From Actinopolymorpha sp. NPDC004070 (GTDB taxonomy: Bacteria > Actinomycetota > Actinomycetes > Propionibacteriales > Actinopolymorphaceae), in the NCBI RefSeq assembly GCF_040610475.1, contig NZ_JBEXMJ010000013.1, positions 151,625 to 215,624 of the forward strand: a stretch of 64,000 nucleotides of DNA, read 5' to 3'. The position numbers and the translations under genes are program-made. Shown here piece by piece: positions 37,854-47,603 of the stretch. A model generated the notes under the pieces. The model worked only from the letters and a program-made list of their open reading frames with translations, searched no databases and was not told where the DNA came from. Every line of letters starts with the position of its first letter. The first letter of the stretch is position 1.

Positions 37854-38888
37854 TCATTCCCCCGTCTGCGCCGAGGTCACCCGCGCGCCCGCCCGGTCCA
37901 CCGGGAGCACGTGCACGGCCCAGCCGCCGGGCGCGGCGGCGCGCACCTCGTCCTCCCCGCCGGGCCGGGTGAAGGCGAGCACCGTCGGCCCGGCGCCGGA
38001 GATCACCGCCGGATGGCCGCGTTCTCGCAGGTCAGCGACCAGTTGGGCGGACTCGGGCATGGCCGGGGCCCGGTAGTTCTGGTGCAACCGATCCTCGGTC
38101 GCGGTCAGCAGCAGGGCCAGGTCGACCTCACCGCCGGGCGATCCCCCAGGGGCGTCCGCGGCGTCGCCCGCGTCCGGGGAGCGGCCGGCCGCACCCGGGG
38201 TTCCGGTGAGCGCGGCCACGAGGAGCGCGGCCCGGCCGGCGTTGGCGGCGGCGTCCGCGTGCGGGACGACGTCGGGCAACAGGCCGCGTGCGGTCCTGGT
38301 CGACAGCTCGGTGCGGGGTACGAACACCACTGGCTGCACACGCGCGGGATCGAGGCGTACTGCCCGTCCGGCCGCCTGGCCGACCGAGCCGAGACCTCTC
38401 CGTATGTTCGAATCCGTCATCCACGCGATCGTCAAGCCGCCACGCAGGCAGGCGGCGACATTATCTGGGTGACCTTCGAGTTCGGTCGCCAGCGCCAGCG
38501 CCTCGGCGTCGTCCATCGCGGAGTTGCCGGACTCGGCCAGCGCCCGGCCGGCCAGCACGCCCGCCACGATCGCTGCCGCCGAGGACCCGAGCCCCCGTCC
38601 GTGCGGAACGTGGTTGGTGCACGACAGGGTGAGTCCGGGCGGTTGGCCGCCGAGCCGGTCGAGGGTCGCCCGCAGGGCTCGTACGACCAGATGGGTCTCG
38701 TCGGTGGGAACCTCTCCAGCACCCTCGCCGCGGACGGTGACCGCGAGCCCACCGGGTGCCACCCCGACCTCCACCTCGTCGTACAGGCCGAGCGCGAGAC
38801 CCAGCGCGTCGAAGCCCGGACCGAGGTTGGCGCTGGTCGCGGGCACCCGGACGCGGACCCGCCCGGGCACGAACGTCGGCGCGCTCAT
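37854..38888 (-). CDS. thrB: Homoserine kinase
   Basis: A 344-residue GHMP kinase that phosphorylates homoserine. Motif 1 is VRVPATSANLGPGFDALGLA; the ATP-binding motif 2 is NHVPHGRGLGSSAAAIVAGV; motif 3 is AVISGAGPTVLAFTRPG. An Ala/Gly/Asp-rich insert (residues 245-275) is unusual but harmless. ATG 38888 follows GGAGAGG; the upstream frame is a repeat. Confidence 0.94.
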   Translation of the reverse strand: MSAPTFVPGRVRVRVPATSANLGPGFDALGLALGLYDEVEVGVAPGGLAVTVRGEGAGEVPTDETHLVVRALRATLDRLGGQPPGLTLSCTNHVPHGRGLGSSAAAIVAGVLAGRALAESGNSAMDDAEALALATELEGHPDNVAACLRGGLTIAWMTDSNIRRGLGSVGQAAGRAVRLDPARVQPVVFVPRTELSTRTARGLLPDVVPHADAAANAGRAALLVAALTGTPGAAGRSPDAGDAADAPGGSPGGEVDLALLLTATEDRLHQNYRAPAMPESAQLVADLRERGHPAVISGAGPTVLAFTRPGGEDEVRAAAPGGWAVHVLPVDRAGARVTSAQTGE

Positions 38889-38914
38889 CTGCGCCTCTCC
38901 TCCCATCGGACCGC

Positions 38915-38963
38915 CCGCCCGGCTTCCCGCCCGGCTTCCTGCTCGGCTTCCCACCCCGGCTTC
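38915..38963. repeat. 12-bp degenerate repeat in the thrC-thrB gap
   Basis: Units CCGCCCGGCTTC x2, CTGCTCGGCTTC and CCACCCCGGCTTC follow each other in the 118-bp spacer. Confidence 0.75.
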
Positions 38964-39006
38964 TCACCGGGCACCCAGCCTGGCACCCAGCCGGGCATCC
39001 GCCCGG

Positions 39007-40173
39007 TCAGCGCAGCTCCAGCGCCCGCGCGGTGGCCTCGGGGTCCGGGGGGACGACGAGCTTGACCAGGTCCCCGGCCGCCGCCAGCGCGGTGTCGACA
39101 TCCTTCAGGCCGTGCCCGGTCACCGTGATCACGATCCGTTGTCCCGGGTCGACCAGCCCGTCCGCGTGGGCGCGCAGCAGGCCCGCCACTCCGACCGCGG
39201 AGGCCGGCTCGACGAAAACACCCTCGCGGGCGGCCAGCTTGGCCTGCGCGGCGAGGATCTCCTCGTCGGGTACGGCGTCGATCCGGCCGCCGGACTCGTC
39301 CCGGGCGGCAACCGCCTGGGTCCAGCGGGCGGGGTGGCCGACCCGGATCGCGGTGGCGACGGTCTCGGGGTCCTCGACCGGCTCACCGGCGACGATCGGT
39401 GCGGCGCCGGCCGCCTGGAATCCCCACATCCGCGGGCACCGGGTGGCGTGCCCGGCCGCGGCGTACTCCTGGTAACCCGCCCAGTAGGCGGTGACGTTCC
39501 CGGCGTTACCCACCGGCAGAAGGTGCAGGTCGGGCGCGTCGCCGAGGAGGTCGACCACCTCGAACGCCGCGGTCTTCTGTCCGGCCAGCCGGTAGTTGTC
39601 CTCGTTGGCGGAGTTGACCAGAACGACGGGGTACTCCTCGGCGAGGCCGCGGGCGAGCCGCAGGCAGTCGTCGAAGTTGCCGCGCACCTGCAGCAGACGG
39701 GCGCCGTGCACGATGGCCTGGGCCAGCTTGCCGTGCGCGATCCGGCCCTCCGGCACCAGCACGACCGGCTGCAGGCCGGCCCGCGAGGCGTACGCCGCGG
39801 CCGAGGCGCTGGTGTTGCCGGTGGAGGCGCAGACCACCATCTTCACCCCGGCCTCGGCGGCCTTGGAGACGGCGACCGTCATGCCGCGGTCCTTGAAGGA
39901 GCCGGTGGGGTTGTCACCCTCGACCTTGATCCACACCTCGCAGCCGGTGACCTCGGCCAGCCACGCCGAGGGGACCAGCGGCGTGCCCCCTTCGCCGAGG
40001 GTGACCACCGGCGTGTCCGGACCCACCGGAAGCCAGGAGCGGTACTCCTCGATGACACCTCGCCAGGGCCGAGGCACCGTAACCACCACGCCTTCTCGTT
40101 CGATGACCTGCTGTTGGGGAGTGGTTCGTCCCGGACCGCGCTGTTCGGGAGCGTTGCTGCCGTCCCGGCTCAC
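39007..40173 (-). CDS. thrC: Threonine synthase
   Basis: A 388-residue PLP enzyme that converts O-phosphohomoserine to threonine. The PLP lysine is in [20 protein letters not shown], the phosphate-binding loop [20 protein letters not shown], and the late [20 protein letters not shown] is typical. About 25 extra disordered residues lead the protein. GTG 40173 overlaps the hom stop by four bases. Confidence 0.95.
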   Translation of the reverse strand: MSRDGSNAPEQRGPGRTTPQQQVIEREGVVVTVPRPWRGVIEEYRSWLPVGPDTPVVTLGEGGTPLVPSAWLAEVTGCEVWIKVEGDNPTGSFKDRGMTVAVSKAAEAGVKMVVCASTGNTSASAAAYASRAGLQPVVLVPEGRIAHGKLAQAIVHGARLLQVRGNFDDCLRLARGLAEEYPVVLVNSANEDNYRLAGQKTAAFEVVDLLGDAPDLHLLPVGNAGNVTAYWAGYQEYAAAGHATRCPRMWGFQAAGAAPIVAGEPVEDPETVATAIRVGHPARWTQAVAARDESGGRIDAVPDEEILAAQAKLAAREGVFVEPASAVGVAGLLRAHADGLVDPGQRIVITVTGHGLKDVDTALAAAGDLVKLVVPPDPEATARALELR

Positions 40174-41498
40174 CTGTCGCCGAGGCCCTCCACCCGCATG
40201 ACGCTGGTCACGTCACGCACGCTGTCCAGGTCCTCGAGTTCCTCGACCGTAGCGGTGAGGGCACGGTCGGGCGCCTGGTGGGTGACGACCACGAGTTGCG
40301 CGTCGGCGCCGCGGCCTTCCTGGCGTACGGTCTGGATCGACACCCCGTGGCGGGAGAACGCGTTCGCCACGCTGGCCAGCACGCCCGCGCGGTCGTGCAC
40401 GTCGAGGGAGATGTGGTAGCGCGTCGGGGTCTCCCCCATCGGGTGCACCTCGAGCTGGGCGTACGTCGAGGCGGCCGCGCCGCGCACCCCCTGCACGCGG
40501 TTGCGGGCGACGGTCACCAGGTCGCCGAGCACCGCGCTGGCGGTCGGCGCGCCGCCGGCACCCGCGCCGTAGAACATCAGCTGCCCGGCCGCCGCGCTCT
40601 CCACGAACACCGCGTTGTACGCACCGCGCACGCTGGCCAGCGGGTGCTCGCGCGGAATCATCGCGGGGTGTACGCGCACCCCCACGCCGGTGCCGTCCTT
40701 CGCGAGCTCGGCGATGGCCAGCAGCTTGACCACGCAGTTCATCGCCCGCGCGCTCTCCACGTCGACCGAGCTGACCTGGGTGATGCCCTCGCGGTGGACG
40801 TCGGAGGCCAGCACCCGGGTGTGGAACGCGAGGCCGGCGAGGATCGCGGCCTTGGCCGCCGCGTCGAAGCCCTCCACGTCCGCGGTCGGGTCGGCCTCGG
40901 CGTAGCCGAGCTCCTGGGCCTCCTCCAGCGCCTCGGCGAAGCTGGTGCCCTCGGTGTCCATCCGGTCCAGAACGAAGTTGGTGGTGCCGTTGACGATGCC
41001 GAGCACCCGGCGTACGCGGTCGCCGGCGAGGGACTCCCGCAACGGACGGATCAGCGGGATGGCCCCGCCCACGGACGCCTCGTAGTAGAGGTCGGCGCCG
41101 CGCTTCTCCGCGGCGGCGAACAACGTCGCGCCGTCCTCGGCGAGCAGGGCCTTGTTGGCGGTGACCACGGACGCGCCGTTGTCCAGGGCGGCGAGGATCA
41201 GCGAACGCGCCGGCTCGATGCCGCCGATCACCTCGACCACGAGGTCGATGTCGGTACGCCGCACCAGGGCGTGCGCGTCGGTGGTGAACAGGGCCGGGTC
41301 GACCGGGACGTCACGGTGCCGGCCACCTCTGCGGACGGCGATCCCGGCCAGCTCCAGCGGCGCGCCGACCCGGGCGGCGAAGTCGGCCTGGTGCTCGACG
41401 AGCAGGCGGACGACCTCGCTGCCGACCACGCCGCATCCCAGCAGGGCGACCTTCAGGGGCCGGTCCGGCAACGGCTGCTCCGCGGACTGCTCCACCAT
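40170..41498 (-). CDS. hom: Homoserine dehydrogenase
   Basis: A 442-residue NAD(P)H enzyme making homoserine from aspartate semialdehyde. Rossmann motif: [20 protein letters not shown]. Catalytic core: [51 protein letters not shown]. The C-terminal ACT domain ([20 protein letters not shown]) implies threonine feedback inhibition. Confidence 0.95.
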   Translation of the reverse strand: MVEQSAEQPLPDRPLKVALLGCGVVGSEVVRLLVEHQADFAARVGAPLELAGIAVRRGGRHRDVPVDPALFTTDAHALVRRTDIDLVVEVIGGIEPARSLILAALDNGASVVTANKALLAEDGATLFAAAEKRGADLYYEASVGGAIPLIRPLRESLAGDRVRRVLGIVNGTTNFVLDRMDTEGTSFAEALEEAQELGYAEADPTADVEGFDAAAKAAILAGLAFHTRVLASDVHREGITQVSSVDVESARAMNCVVKLLAIAELAKDGTGVGVRVHPAMIPREHPLASVRGAYNAVFVESAAAGQLMFYGAGAGGAPTASAVLGDLVTVARNRVQGVRGAAASTYAQLEVHPMGETPTRYHISLDVHDRAGVLASVANAFSRHGVSIQTVRQEGRGADAQLVVVTHQAPDRALTATVEELEDLDSVRDVTSVMRVEGLGDR

Positions 41499-41609
41499 CT
41501 GTTTTCGGCCCCTCGTCTCCCTTGTCGGCGTTCTGCCCGTCCAGTGTCGAAGACGCCGCAGATCCTTGCGCGCGGCGTCCAGGATTCGAGACGCCGTCTC
41601 AGCGAACGG

Positions 41610-43010
41610 TCACCATACGTCCAGCCGCATGAGATCCTCCTCGGTCTCCCGCCGGACGATCACCCGGGCCGCCCCGGCACGCACCGCGACCACCGGCGGG
41701 CGCGGCACGTGGTTGTAGGTGCTGGCCAGCGAGCGGCAGTAGGCGCCGGTCGCCGGCACGGCCACCAGGTCGCCCGGCCGGACGTCGCCGGGCAGGAACT
41801 CGTCCTTGACCACGATGTCGCCGGACTCGCAGTGCTTGCCGACCACCCGGCTCAGGGCGGGCGGCGCCGACGAACGCCGGGAGGCCAGCGTGCAGGAGAA
41901 GTCGGCGTCGTACAACGCGGTGCGTATGTTGTCGCTCATCCCGCCGTCGACCGCGACGTAGGTGCGCACCGCGCCGGCGTCGAGCTCGACCCGCTTCACC
42001 GTGCCGACCTCGTAGAGCGTGAGGACGGCAGGGCCGGCGATCGCGCGGCCCGGCTCCACTGACAACCGCGGCTTGACGACGCCGTAGCCGTGGCACTCGT
42101 GCTCGACGATCGCGGCGAGCTCGTTGGCCAGCTGGGCAGGCGACTCCGGGTCGTCCTGGGTGGTGTAGGCGATGCCGAAACCTCCACCCAGGCAGAGTTC
42201 GGGCAGGTCGACGCCGTGCCGGTCGCGTACCTGCGCGTGCAGCCCGACCACCCGGCGGGCGGCGATCTCGAACCCCCCGCTGTCGAAGATCTGCGAGCCG
42301 ATGTGGGAGTGCAGGCCGCGCAGTTCCAGGGACGGCTCGGCCAGCACCCGGTCGACGGCCGCGGCGGCGTCGCCACCGGCCAGGGAGAAGCCGAACTTCT
42401 GGTCCTCGTGCGCGGTCGCGATGTATTCGTGGGTGTGCGCCTCGACGCCCACCGTCACCCGGACCAGCACCGGTGCGGTGACCCCGCGGTCGGCGGCCAG
42501 CTTCGCCAGCCGGCTGATCTCCTCGTGGGAGTCGACCACGATCCGGGCCACGCCGGCGTCCAGCGCGCGGGTGAGCTCGGACTCGGACTTGTTGTTGCCG
42601 TGGAAGGCGATCCGGTCCGCCGGGAAGCCCGACCGCAGCGCCACCGCCAGTTCACCGCCGGTGCACACGTCCAGGCGCAGGCCCTCCTGGGCGACCCAGC
42701 GGGCGACCTCGGCACACAGGAACGCCTTGCCGGCGTAGTAGACGTCCCATCCGGCGAACCCGTCGCGGAAGTCCCGGCAGCGCGCGCGGAAGTCGTCCTC
42801 GTCCACGACGTAGGCCGGGGTGCCGTACTCCTCCGCCAGTTTCGTGACCTCGACACCCGCGACGGACAGGACACCATTGGCGCCCTTCGTCACGTTGGCG
42901 GGCCACAGGGAGGGGGTCAGCGCGTTGGGGTCCTCCGGCGCCACCAGCCAGGCCGGGCCACGGTGGCCGGCGCCGGCGTGCAGGGCACCGGCTTCGTGGG
43001 CTCTACTCAC
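41610..43010 (-). CDS. lysA: Diaminopimelate decarboxylase
   Basis: A 466-residue PLP decarboxylase giving lysine from meso-diaminopimelate. PLP lysine: WDVYYAGKAFLCAEVARWV. Other landmarks: IAFHGNNKSESELTRALDAG, GLHSHIGSQIFDSGGFEIAA, VEPGRAIAGPAVLTLYEVG, and GKHCESGDIV with the catalytic cysteine. GTG 43010 is preferred (AGGA eight bases upstream; the protein then begins MSRAHEAGALHAG as in relatives). It heads the lysA-hom-thrC-thrB group. Confidence 0.95.
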   Translation of the reverse strand: MSRAHEAGALHAGAGHRGPAWLVAPEDPNALTPSLWPANVTKGANGVLSVAGVEVTKLAEEYGTPAYVVDEDDFRARCRDFRDGFAGWDVYYAGKAFLCAEVARWVAQEGLRLDVCTGGELAVALRSGFPADRIAFHGNNKSESELTRALDAGVARIVVDSHEEISRLAKLAADRGVTAPVLVRVTVGVEAHTHEYIATAHEDQKFGFSLAGGDAAAAVDRVLAEPSLELRGLHSHIGSQIFDSGGFEIAARRVVGLHAQVRDRHGVDLPELCLGGGFGIAYTTQDDPESPAQLANELAAIVEHECHGYGVVKPRLSVEPGRAIAGPAVLTLYEVGTVKRVELDAGAVRTYVAVDGGMSDNIRTALYDADFSCTLASRRSSAPPALSRVVGKHCESGDIVVKDEFLPGDVRPGDLVAVPATGAYCRSLASTYNHVPRPPVVAVRAGAARVIVRRETEEDLMRLDVW

Positions 43011-43070
43011 GCAGACCATCCTGACGGCTGCGCCCGCACCGGGTGCGACCGGGGCCAGGGCGGGCCCGGG

Positions 43071-44159
43071 TCAGCTCGTCCGTCCCTGTGCCGGTGGGCT
43101 CGTCCTGCGCAGCAGCGCGGCGTTCTTCTCCAGGCTCACGCGGTCCGCGTGGTAGCCGGGGCGTGCTGCCAGCCAGCGTTCGAGCACCTCCTGCTCGTCC
43201 GGACGGATCAGGTCGTCCAGTACGACCACGGCCTCCGGGGTCAGCCTGTCCACCAGCAGCGGGAACGCGGGGAAGCGCGCGTGCCGTCCCAACTCACCGG
43301 GTGGCCCGTCGACGAACAGCAACCCGATGCCGTCCAGGTGGTCCCACGCCCGGCGGGAGTACCACTGGTAGGTCGTACCGTCGAGCTCGACCGGCTCCAG
43401 CGGGGCGTACCGCACCTCGACGTACTCCGCGAGGTCGTGGCGCAGCACCGTCGCCCACGCCGACTCCACGAACGGCTCGTGGTGCTCGAGCGACACCACG
43501 CGGCCCTTGATCTCGAACCGGCGCAACAGCATGCCCAGCCACAGCGTCGACGTGCCGCTGCCGCACTCGACGATCAGGCCCGGCTCCTCGCGTTCGACCA
43601 GGGTGGCCAGCAGGAGCAGGAGGTCAGGGGAGGACGCCCAGCCGCGCGTCGGCGGCATCGGCCGGTCGACGCCGCCCAGCGCGTACAGGTTGTGCAGGGC
43701 CTCGAGTTGCCGGAACGTGAGCAGCAGGTCGACGGCCACGCCCTTGCGGGTACGGGTGATGATGTCGGCCGCCGTCGCCCGGAACTTCGCGTCGAACTCC
43801 TCCCGGTGCGGCAGCGCGTCCAGGGTCGTGCGCAGCGCGTCGAGGTCGGTGGCGAGCGAGGGGCCGAGGTCGGCGAGTCCCTCGACGTGCTCGTCGACGC
43901 GGGCGACGCGCTGCTCGGACCGGACCGCGTGGCTCTCGAGGATCGCCGTCTGCCGGTCGAGCAGCACTCGCTGCCGGTCGAGCCGGGCCAGCACGGTGCG
44001 GTGCTGGCGGTGGGCCTGCACGAGACCGGCGACGAGCGGGCCGAGCGCGACCAGGACGACGGTGGTGCCGGCCGAGGCCCGGGCGAGCACGGAGTAGGCA
44101 GCGGCCGCGGCCGACCAGCCGGCCAGTGCGAGGAGGACCCAGGCCCGGGTGGGCGTCAT
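43071..44159 (-). CDS. Membrane-anchored class I SAM methyltransferase
   Basis: A 362-residue protein in three parts: two N-terminal membrane helices (AWVLLALAGWSAAAAAYSVL and TTVVLVALGPLVAGLVQAH), a coiled coil (residues 55-125), and a methyltransferase-24-like domain with SAM loop LIVECGSGTSTLWLGMLLRR, VVSLEHHEPFVESAWATVLR, GIGLLFVDGPPGELGRHARF and VVVLDDLIRPDEQE. Its ATG overlaps the upstream stop (ATGA). The glycosyltransferases nearby suggest methylation of a surface glycan; this is inference. Confidence 0.75.
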   Translation of the reverse strand: MTPTRAWVLLALAGWSAAAAAYSVLARASAGTTVVLVALGPLVAGLVQAHRQHRTVLARLDRQRVLLDRQTAILESHAVRSEQRVARVDEHVEGLADLGPSLATDLDALRTTLDALPHREEFDAKFRATAADIITRTRKGVAVDLLLTFRQLEALHNLYALGGVDRPMPPTRGWASSPDLLLLLATLVEREEPGLIVECGSGTSTLWLGMLLRRFEIKGRVVSLEHHEPFVESAWATVLRHDLAEYVEVRYAPLEPVELDGTTYQWYSRRAWDHLDGIGLLFVDGPPGELGRHARFPAFPLLVDRLTPEAVVVLDDLIRPDEQEVLERWLAARPGYHADRVSLEKNAALLRRTSPPAQGRTS

Positions 44160-45025
44160 CGGGAGGTCCGGCGCAGACGGCGGCGCAGGCCACCCCGCGC
44201 CTGCCAGTAGCGCAGGGTGAGAGCGCCCAGCCTGGACGACCGCAGCCGCCGGTGCTGTCGGTCGAGCGCCTCGAACCGGCGCTGGAGTTCGGCGTGGTCG
44301 CGTTCCAGCCGGGACCGGGCGGAGTGCTCGGCGGCGAGGTCGGCGCTCAGTCTGGCCAGGTGCCGCAGCAGGGCGGCCTCGCTGTCGGCGCGGTCGGCGA
44401 GCGCGGCTTGCTGGTCGGCGCGCCGGCTCCGCTCGGCGAGGTCGAGGGTCTGGATCATCGTCGCCAGCCGGCCGGGGACGTCCGCGGGCTCGGCGGCTTT
44501 CTCGGTGTCCTCGGTGTCCTCGGTGTCCTCGGTGTCTTCGGTGTCTTCGGTCTTGTCGGCCTCGGCACGGTCGCGGGGCAGGCCGGCGTCCTTACGAAGC
44601 AGTGCGCACGGGCGGTCGGCGAACAGCGCGAGACCCACCCAGCGCATGCCGAGTTCGGCGAGCGGAGGCGGTGCCGAGGCGTCGCGGCGGTCGGTGGGCA
44701 CGACCACCAGGTGACCTCCCGGCCGCAGGCACCGGACGGCGGGTGCGAGCACCTCGGTGGTCCGCCCCGCTCCGACAGCGGGGCCGTCGATCACAACCGC
44801 GTCGAAGGACTCGTGGTCGACCGCGTCGAGGTCGCCGGGACCGGCGACCGTCGCCCGCTCGAACGGAATACCGAGCCCCGGGGTCGTCGAACCGGTCGTC
44901 ACGAGCAGCAGCCGTCCGGCGGTCCACTGCCGGGCCGCGATATCGGCGAGATCAATTGATTCCGGATCCGCGAATTCGGGATCTTCGAAGACCAGGTCCC
45001 TCGAGTCGGGCGCGGAATGTGGCAC
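44156..45025 (-). CDS. Methyltransferase-like domain plus acidic linker and coiled coil
   Basis: A 289-residue protein. The N-terminal 140 residues keep the late strands of a class-I methyltransferase fold (FDAVVIDGPAVGAG, LAPAVRCLRPGGHLVVVPTD) but no clear GxGxG SAM loop, so it may be inactive. Residues 160-176 are an acidic EDT repeat. Residues 195-270 are coiled coil, ending in a basic tail (RYWQARGGLRRRLRRTSR). GTG 45025 follows AGGAGG; the frame further upstream is antisense to the divergent gene. Translationally coupled to the membrane methyltransferase, so the two coiled coils may pair. Confidence 0.65.
   Translation of the reverse strand: MPHSAPDSRDLVFEDPEFADPESIDLADIAARQWTAGRLLLVTTGSTTPGLGIPFERATVAGPGDLDAVDHESFDAVVIDGPAVGAGRTTEVLAPAVRCLRPGGHLVVVPTDRRDASAPPPLAELGMRWVGLALFADRPCALLRKDAGLPRDRAEADKTEDTEDTEDTEDTEDTEKAAEPADVPGRLATMIQTLDLAERSRRADQQAALADRADSEAALLRHLARLSADLAAEHSARSRLERDHAELQRRFEALDRQHRRLRSSRLGALTLRYWQARGGLRRRLRRTSR
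44502..44546. repeat. 9-bp coding repeat (Glu-Asp-Thr)
   Basis: Five units of TCGGTGTCC/T on the plus strand encode (EDT)n on the minus strand in the linker of the methyltransferase-like gene. Confidence 0.85.
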
Positions 45026-45257
45026 CGTCGTCCTCCTGCCACCAATTGACGCGACCACCGCGCCGTAGATCAGGCTCGCATCCGGTGGAATGCGGGCAGT
45101 GGATTCATCCACACGTTGATATCGTACGCGCGCTACGTCACAACGCCTGGCAGGCTTGCGGAGTGGGGGTTCCCGCCCCGGCAGGCACCGCAGAGTGTGG
45201 TCGAGAACTGCGCGGCGGTCAATTACCCGCGCCGTCCACGAACGAAAAGGGAAACAC

Positions 45258-47543
45258 GTGGTGAACAACAGGGCGACGGACCGAGAAGAAAGCCCGACGA
45301 ATCCGGGTGACCGGCCGTGGGTCGCGCATTCCGGCACTCGCCCGGTCGACGAGTCGGTGGTCGCCGAATGGACCCGTGCTTTCCAGGCCGCGCGCCCGAC
45401 CGCCGGGCCGACCGGACGGTCTGCCGGGCGGTTGGCGTCCGGTGCGGACCGGCTCTCCCCCGGCCTGACCGTGGTGGTGCGGGCCGGCGCGGGCGAGGAC
45501 GTCGCCGGATGCCTGGGCGCGCTGGCCGGGCAGCAGGGCCCGGTGGAAGGGGACCGCCGGGAGGTGCTCGTGGTGGTCGACGGGCCGGCCTCGCTCGACG
45601 TCTCCGAGGCGGTGCGCGGGCTCGCCGCCGACGGGCAGGTGGCGGCCGCGCGACTCATCGACTCCGCCCGGGCCGGCACGGTGTCGGCCCGTGACGCCGG
45701 ACTGGCCGCCGCCCGCACGGACTTCACCTGTTTCCTGGACGCCGCCGACCGCCCGGCGCCGGACTTCTGCGCCGCCCTGCTCACCGCCGCCGGCCCGAAC
45801 GTCGTGGTCGTCCCGGCGGAGCGGGCGGATGCGGAGGCGCGGTTGCCCACCTCCGTCGCGGGCACCCTCGTGCCGACCGGCGTCGCCCGCCGGGCGGCCG
45901 CACGCGCCCACGATGCCGAGGCCGGCCCCAGCACCGACACCGGCGACGGCACCGGGCTCGCCGCTCACGCGGACACGTTGTTCCTCGCCACGCTGGTCGC
46001 GGCGTTTGACTGTCAACTCCGTCTTGCTCTGGTCACTGGACCATGCCCCGGCACCAGCACGGGCACCGCCACTGACGTCATCGACGTCACCGGCGTTGCC
46101 GCCCGGATGGAGCTCCTGCGCCGCCTGGACGTGCTCGCCCGGGGCGCGGCCCCCGAGGCCCTCGCGCTGGTCCGTGCCCGCGTGGACAACGAGGTCGACC
46201 GGCTCAATGCCCACCTGCGGGTCCATCCCGACGAGCACGCCGAGGTGGTGGCCGCCCTGGACCGCCACGCGTTCGACTACTTCCCGTACCACCGGCTCAA
46301 CCGCGGACGTGCCCGTGCGCTCGCCGTCGCCTACTGCTTCGCGCCCTACAACGACACCAGCGCGGTGGTGATGGCCAAGCGGGTGCGCGAGCGTGGAGAC
46401 ATCGTGGACGCGGTGTTCAACGCGATGGACGGCAACCGCGAGCAGGACCCGAGCATCCGGCGGATCAGCGGACCGTACGTCGAGAACGAGATCGCCACGG
46501 ACACACCGACGTACTTCTCCCACTGGGGCGCGATCGAGGCCTACTGCACTGCCGGCCTGGAACGCGTCGTCGAACTCGAGCGCGAGAAGGGCCCGTACGA
46601 ACGCGTCTACAGCCGGGCGATGTGGCCCGCCTCGCACTTCCTCGCGGCGGCGTACAAGCTGCACAACCCGGCGGCGACGTGGACCGCGGAGTTCTCCGAC
46701 CCGGCGGCCCGCGACGTGCAGGGGCAGCCGCGGATCTCCCCGCTCGGCGACAGCGAACTGCTCACCCGGGCGGCCGAACGGATCCGGCAGCTCGGGCTGC
46801 CGGTGCTGGAGTCGGACAACGTGCTGGACTGGTGTGAGTACCTCGCGTACGCCCTGGCCGACCGGCTGGTCTTCACCAACCCCAACCAGCTCGACTACAT
46901 GCTGAGCTACACGCCCGTGCCGCAGATCGTTGCCACCGTCCGGGAGAAGGCCGTCATCTCCGCACATCCCACCCTCCCCCCGGCCTTCTACGCCATGGCC
47001 GGCCAGACGTACGCCCTGGAGCCCGGCATCGCACACGTCGGCTACTTCGGCAACTTCTACGCGACCCGCGGCCTGGGCGACGTGCTCACGGCCCTGGCCG
47101 GTCTGGACCCGGCGACCCGCGAGCGGATCCGCCTGCACGTCTTCACCGGCAAGGCCGACGCACTGCGCGCCCACGTCACGGAGCTGGGGATCACTGAACT
47201 GGTACGCATCAACCCGTACGTGCGCTACCTCGCGTTCCTCAACCTGGCCTCGAAGTTCGACTGTCTCGTTGTCAACGACGCCTTGACGTCGGACACGCAC
47301 GCCAGGAACCCTTACCTGCCGTCGAAGTGGAGCGACTACGCCGGCAGTGGACGGCCGGTGTGGGGTCTGGTCGAGGAGTGCAGCCCGATGAGCACCAGGC
47401 CGCTGGACCACCTGTCACCCGTGGGGGACGTGAGCGCCGCCCAGGACGTGCTGCGCAAGCTCGCCGCGGCCGCGAGCGAGTCCCGCGTGCCGAGTGCACC
47501 GCCGCCCGGGAATCGCGACGACCTGAGCGGCCGGACGGCCTGA
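45258..47543 (+). CDS. Large two-domain glycosyltransferase-like protein
   Basis: A 761-residue cytoplasmic protein. Residues 60-210 resemble a GT2-type fold (LTVVVRAGAGEDVAGCLGAL, REVLVVVDGPASLDVSEAVR, LAAARTDFTCFLDAADRPAP). Residues 350-750 have a different, GT4-like layout (ALAVAYCFAPYNDTSAVVMA at its start; HVGYFGNFYATRGLGDVLTA, FTGKADALRAHV and NPYLPSKWSDYAGSGRPVWG near the end). Start: tandem GTG codons at 45258 and 45261 after AAAAGGGAAAC. It diverges from the methyltransferase-like pair across 232 bp. The acceptor is unknown; a wall or capsule polymer is plausible. Confidence 0.65.
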   Translation: MVNNRATDREESPTNPGDRPWVAHSGTRPVDESVVAEWTRAFQAARPTAGPTGRSAGRLASGADRLSPGLTVVVRAGAGEDVAGCLGALAGQQGPVEGDRREVLVVVDGPASLDVSEAVRGLAADGQVAAARLIDSARAGTVSARDAGLAAARTDFTCFLDAADRPAPDFCAALLTAAGPNVVVVPAERADAEARLPTSVAGTLVPTGVARRAAARAHDAEAGPSTDTGDGTGLAAHADTLFLATLVAAFDCQLRLALVTGPCPGTSTGTATDVIDVTGVAARMELLRRLDVLARGAAPEALALVRARVDNEVDRLNAHLRVHPDEHAEVVAALDRHAFDYFPYHRLNRGRARALAVAYCFAPYNDTSAVVMAKRVRERGDIVDAVFNAMDGNREQDPSIRRISGPYVENEIATDTPTYFSHWGAIEAYCTAGLERVVELEREKGPYERVYSRAMWPASHFLAAAYKLHNPAATWTAEFSDPAARDVQGQPRISPLGDSELLTRAAERIRQLGLPVLESDNVLDWCEYLAYALADRLVFTNPNQLDYMLSYTPVPQIVATVREKAVISAHPTLPPAFYAMAGQTYALEPGIAHVGYFGNFYATRGLGDVLTALAGLDPATRERIRLHVFTGKADALRAHVTELGITELVRINPYVRYLAFLNLASKFDCLVVNDALTSDTHARNPYLPSKWSDYAGSGRPVWGLVEECSPMSTRPLDHLSPVGDVSAAQDVLRKLAAAASESRVPSAPPPGNRDDLSGRTA

Positions 47544-47551
47544 GAGCCAGA

Positions 47552-47569
47552 CGCCTGATGGCTCAGGCG
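47552..47569. terminator. Hairpin between convergent glycosyltransferase genes
   Basis: CGCCTGA-TGGC-TCAGGCG, a 7-bp stem nine bases after the plus-strand stop. CGCCTGA recurs at 47569 and 47585, giving alternative pairings. Confidence 0.5.
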
Positions 47570-47603
47570 CCTGATGGGTCGGACGCCTGACAGGCAGATC
47601 CGG

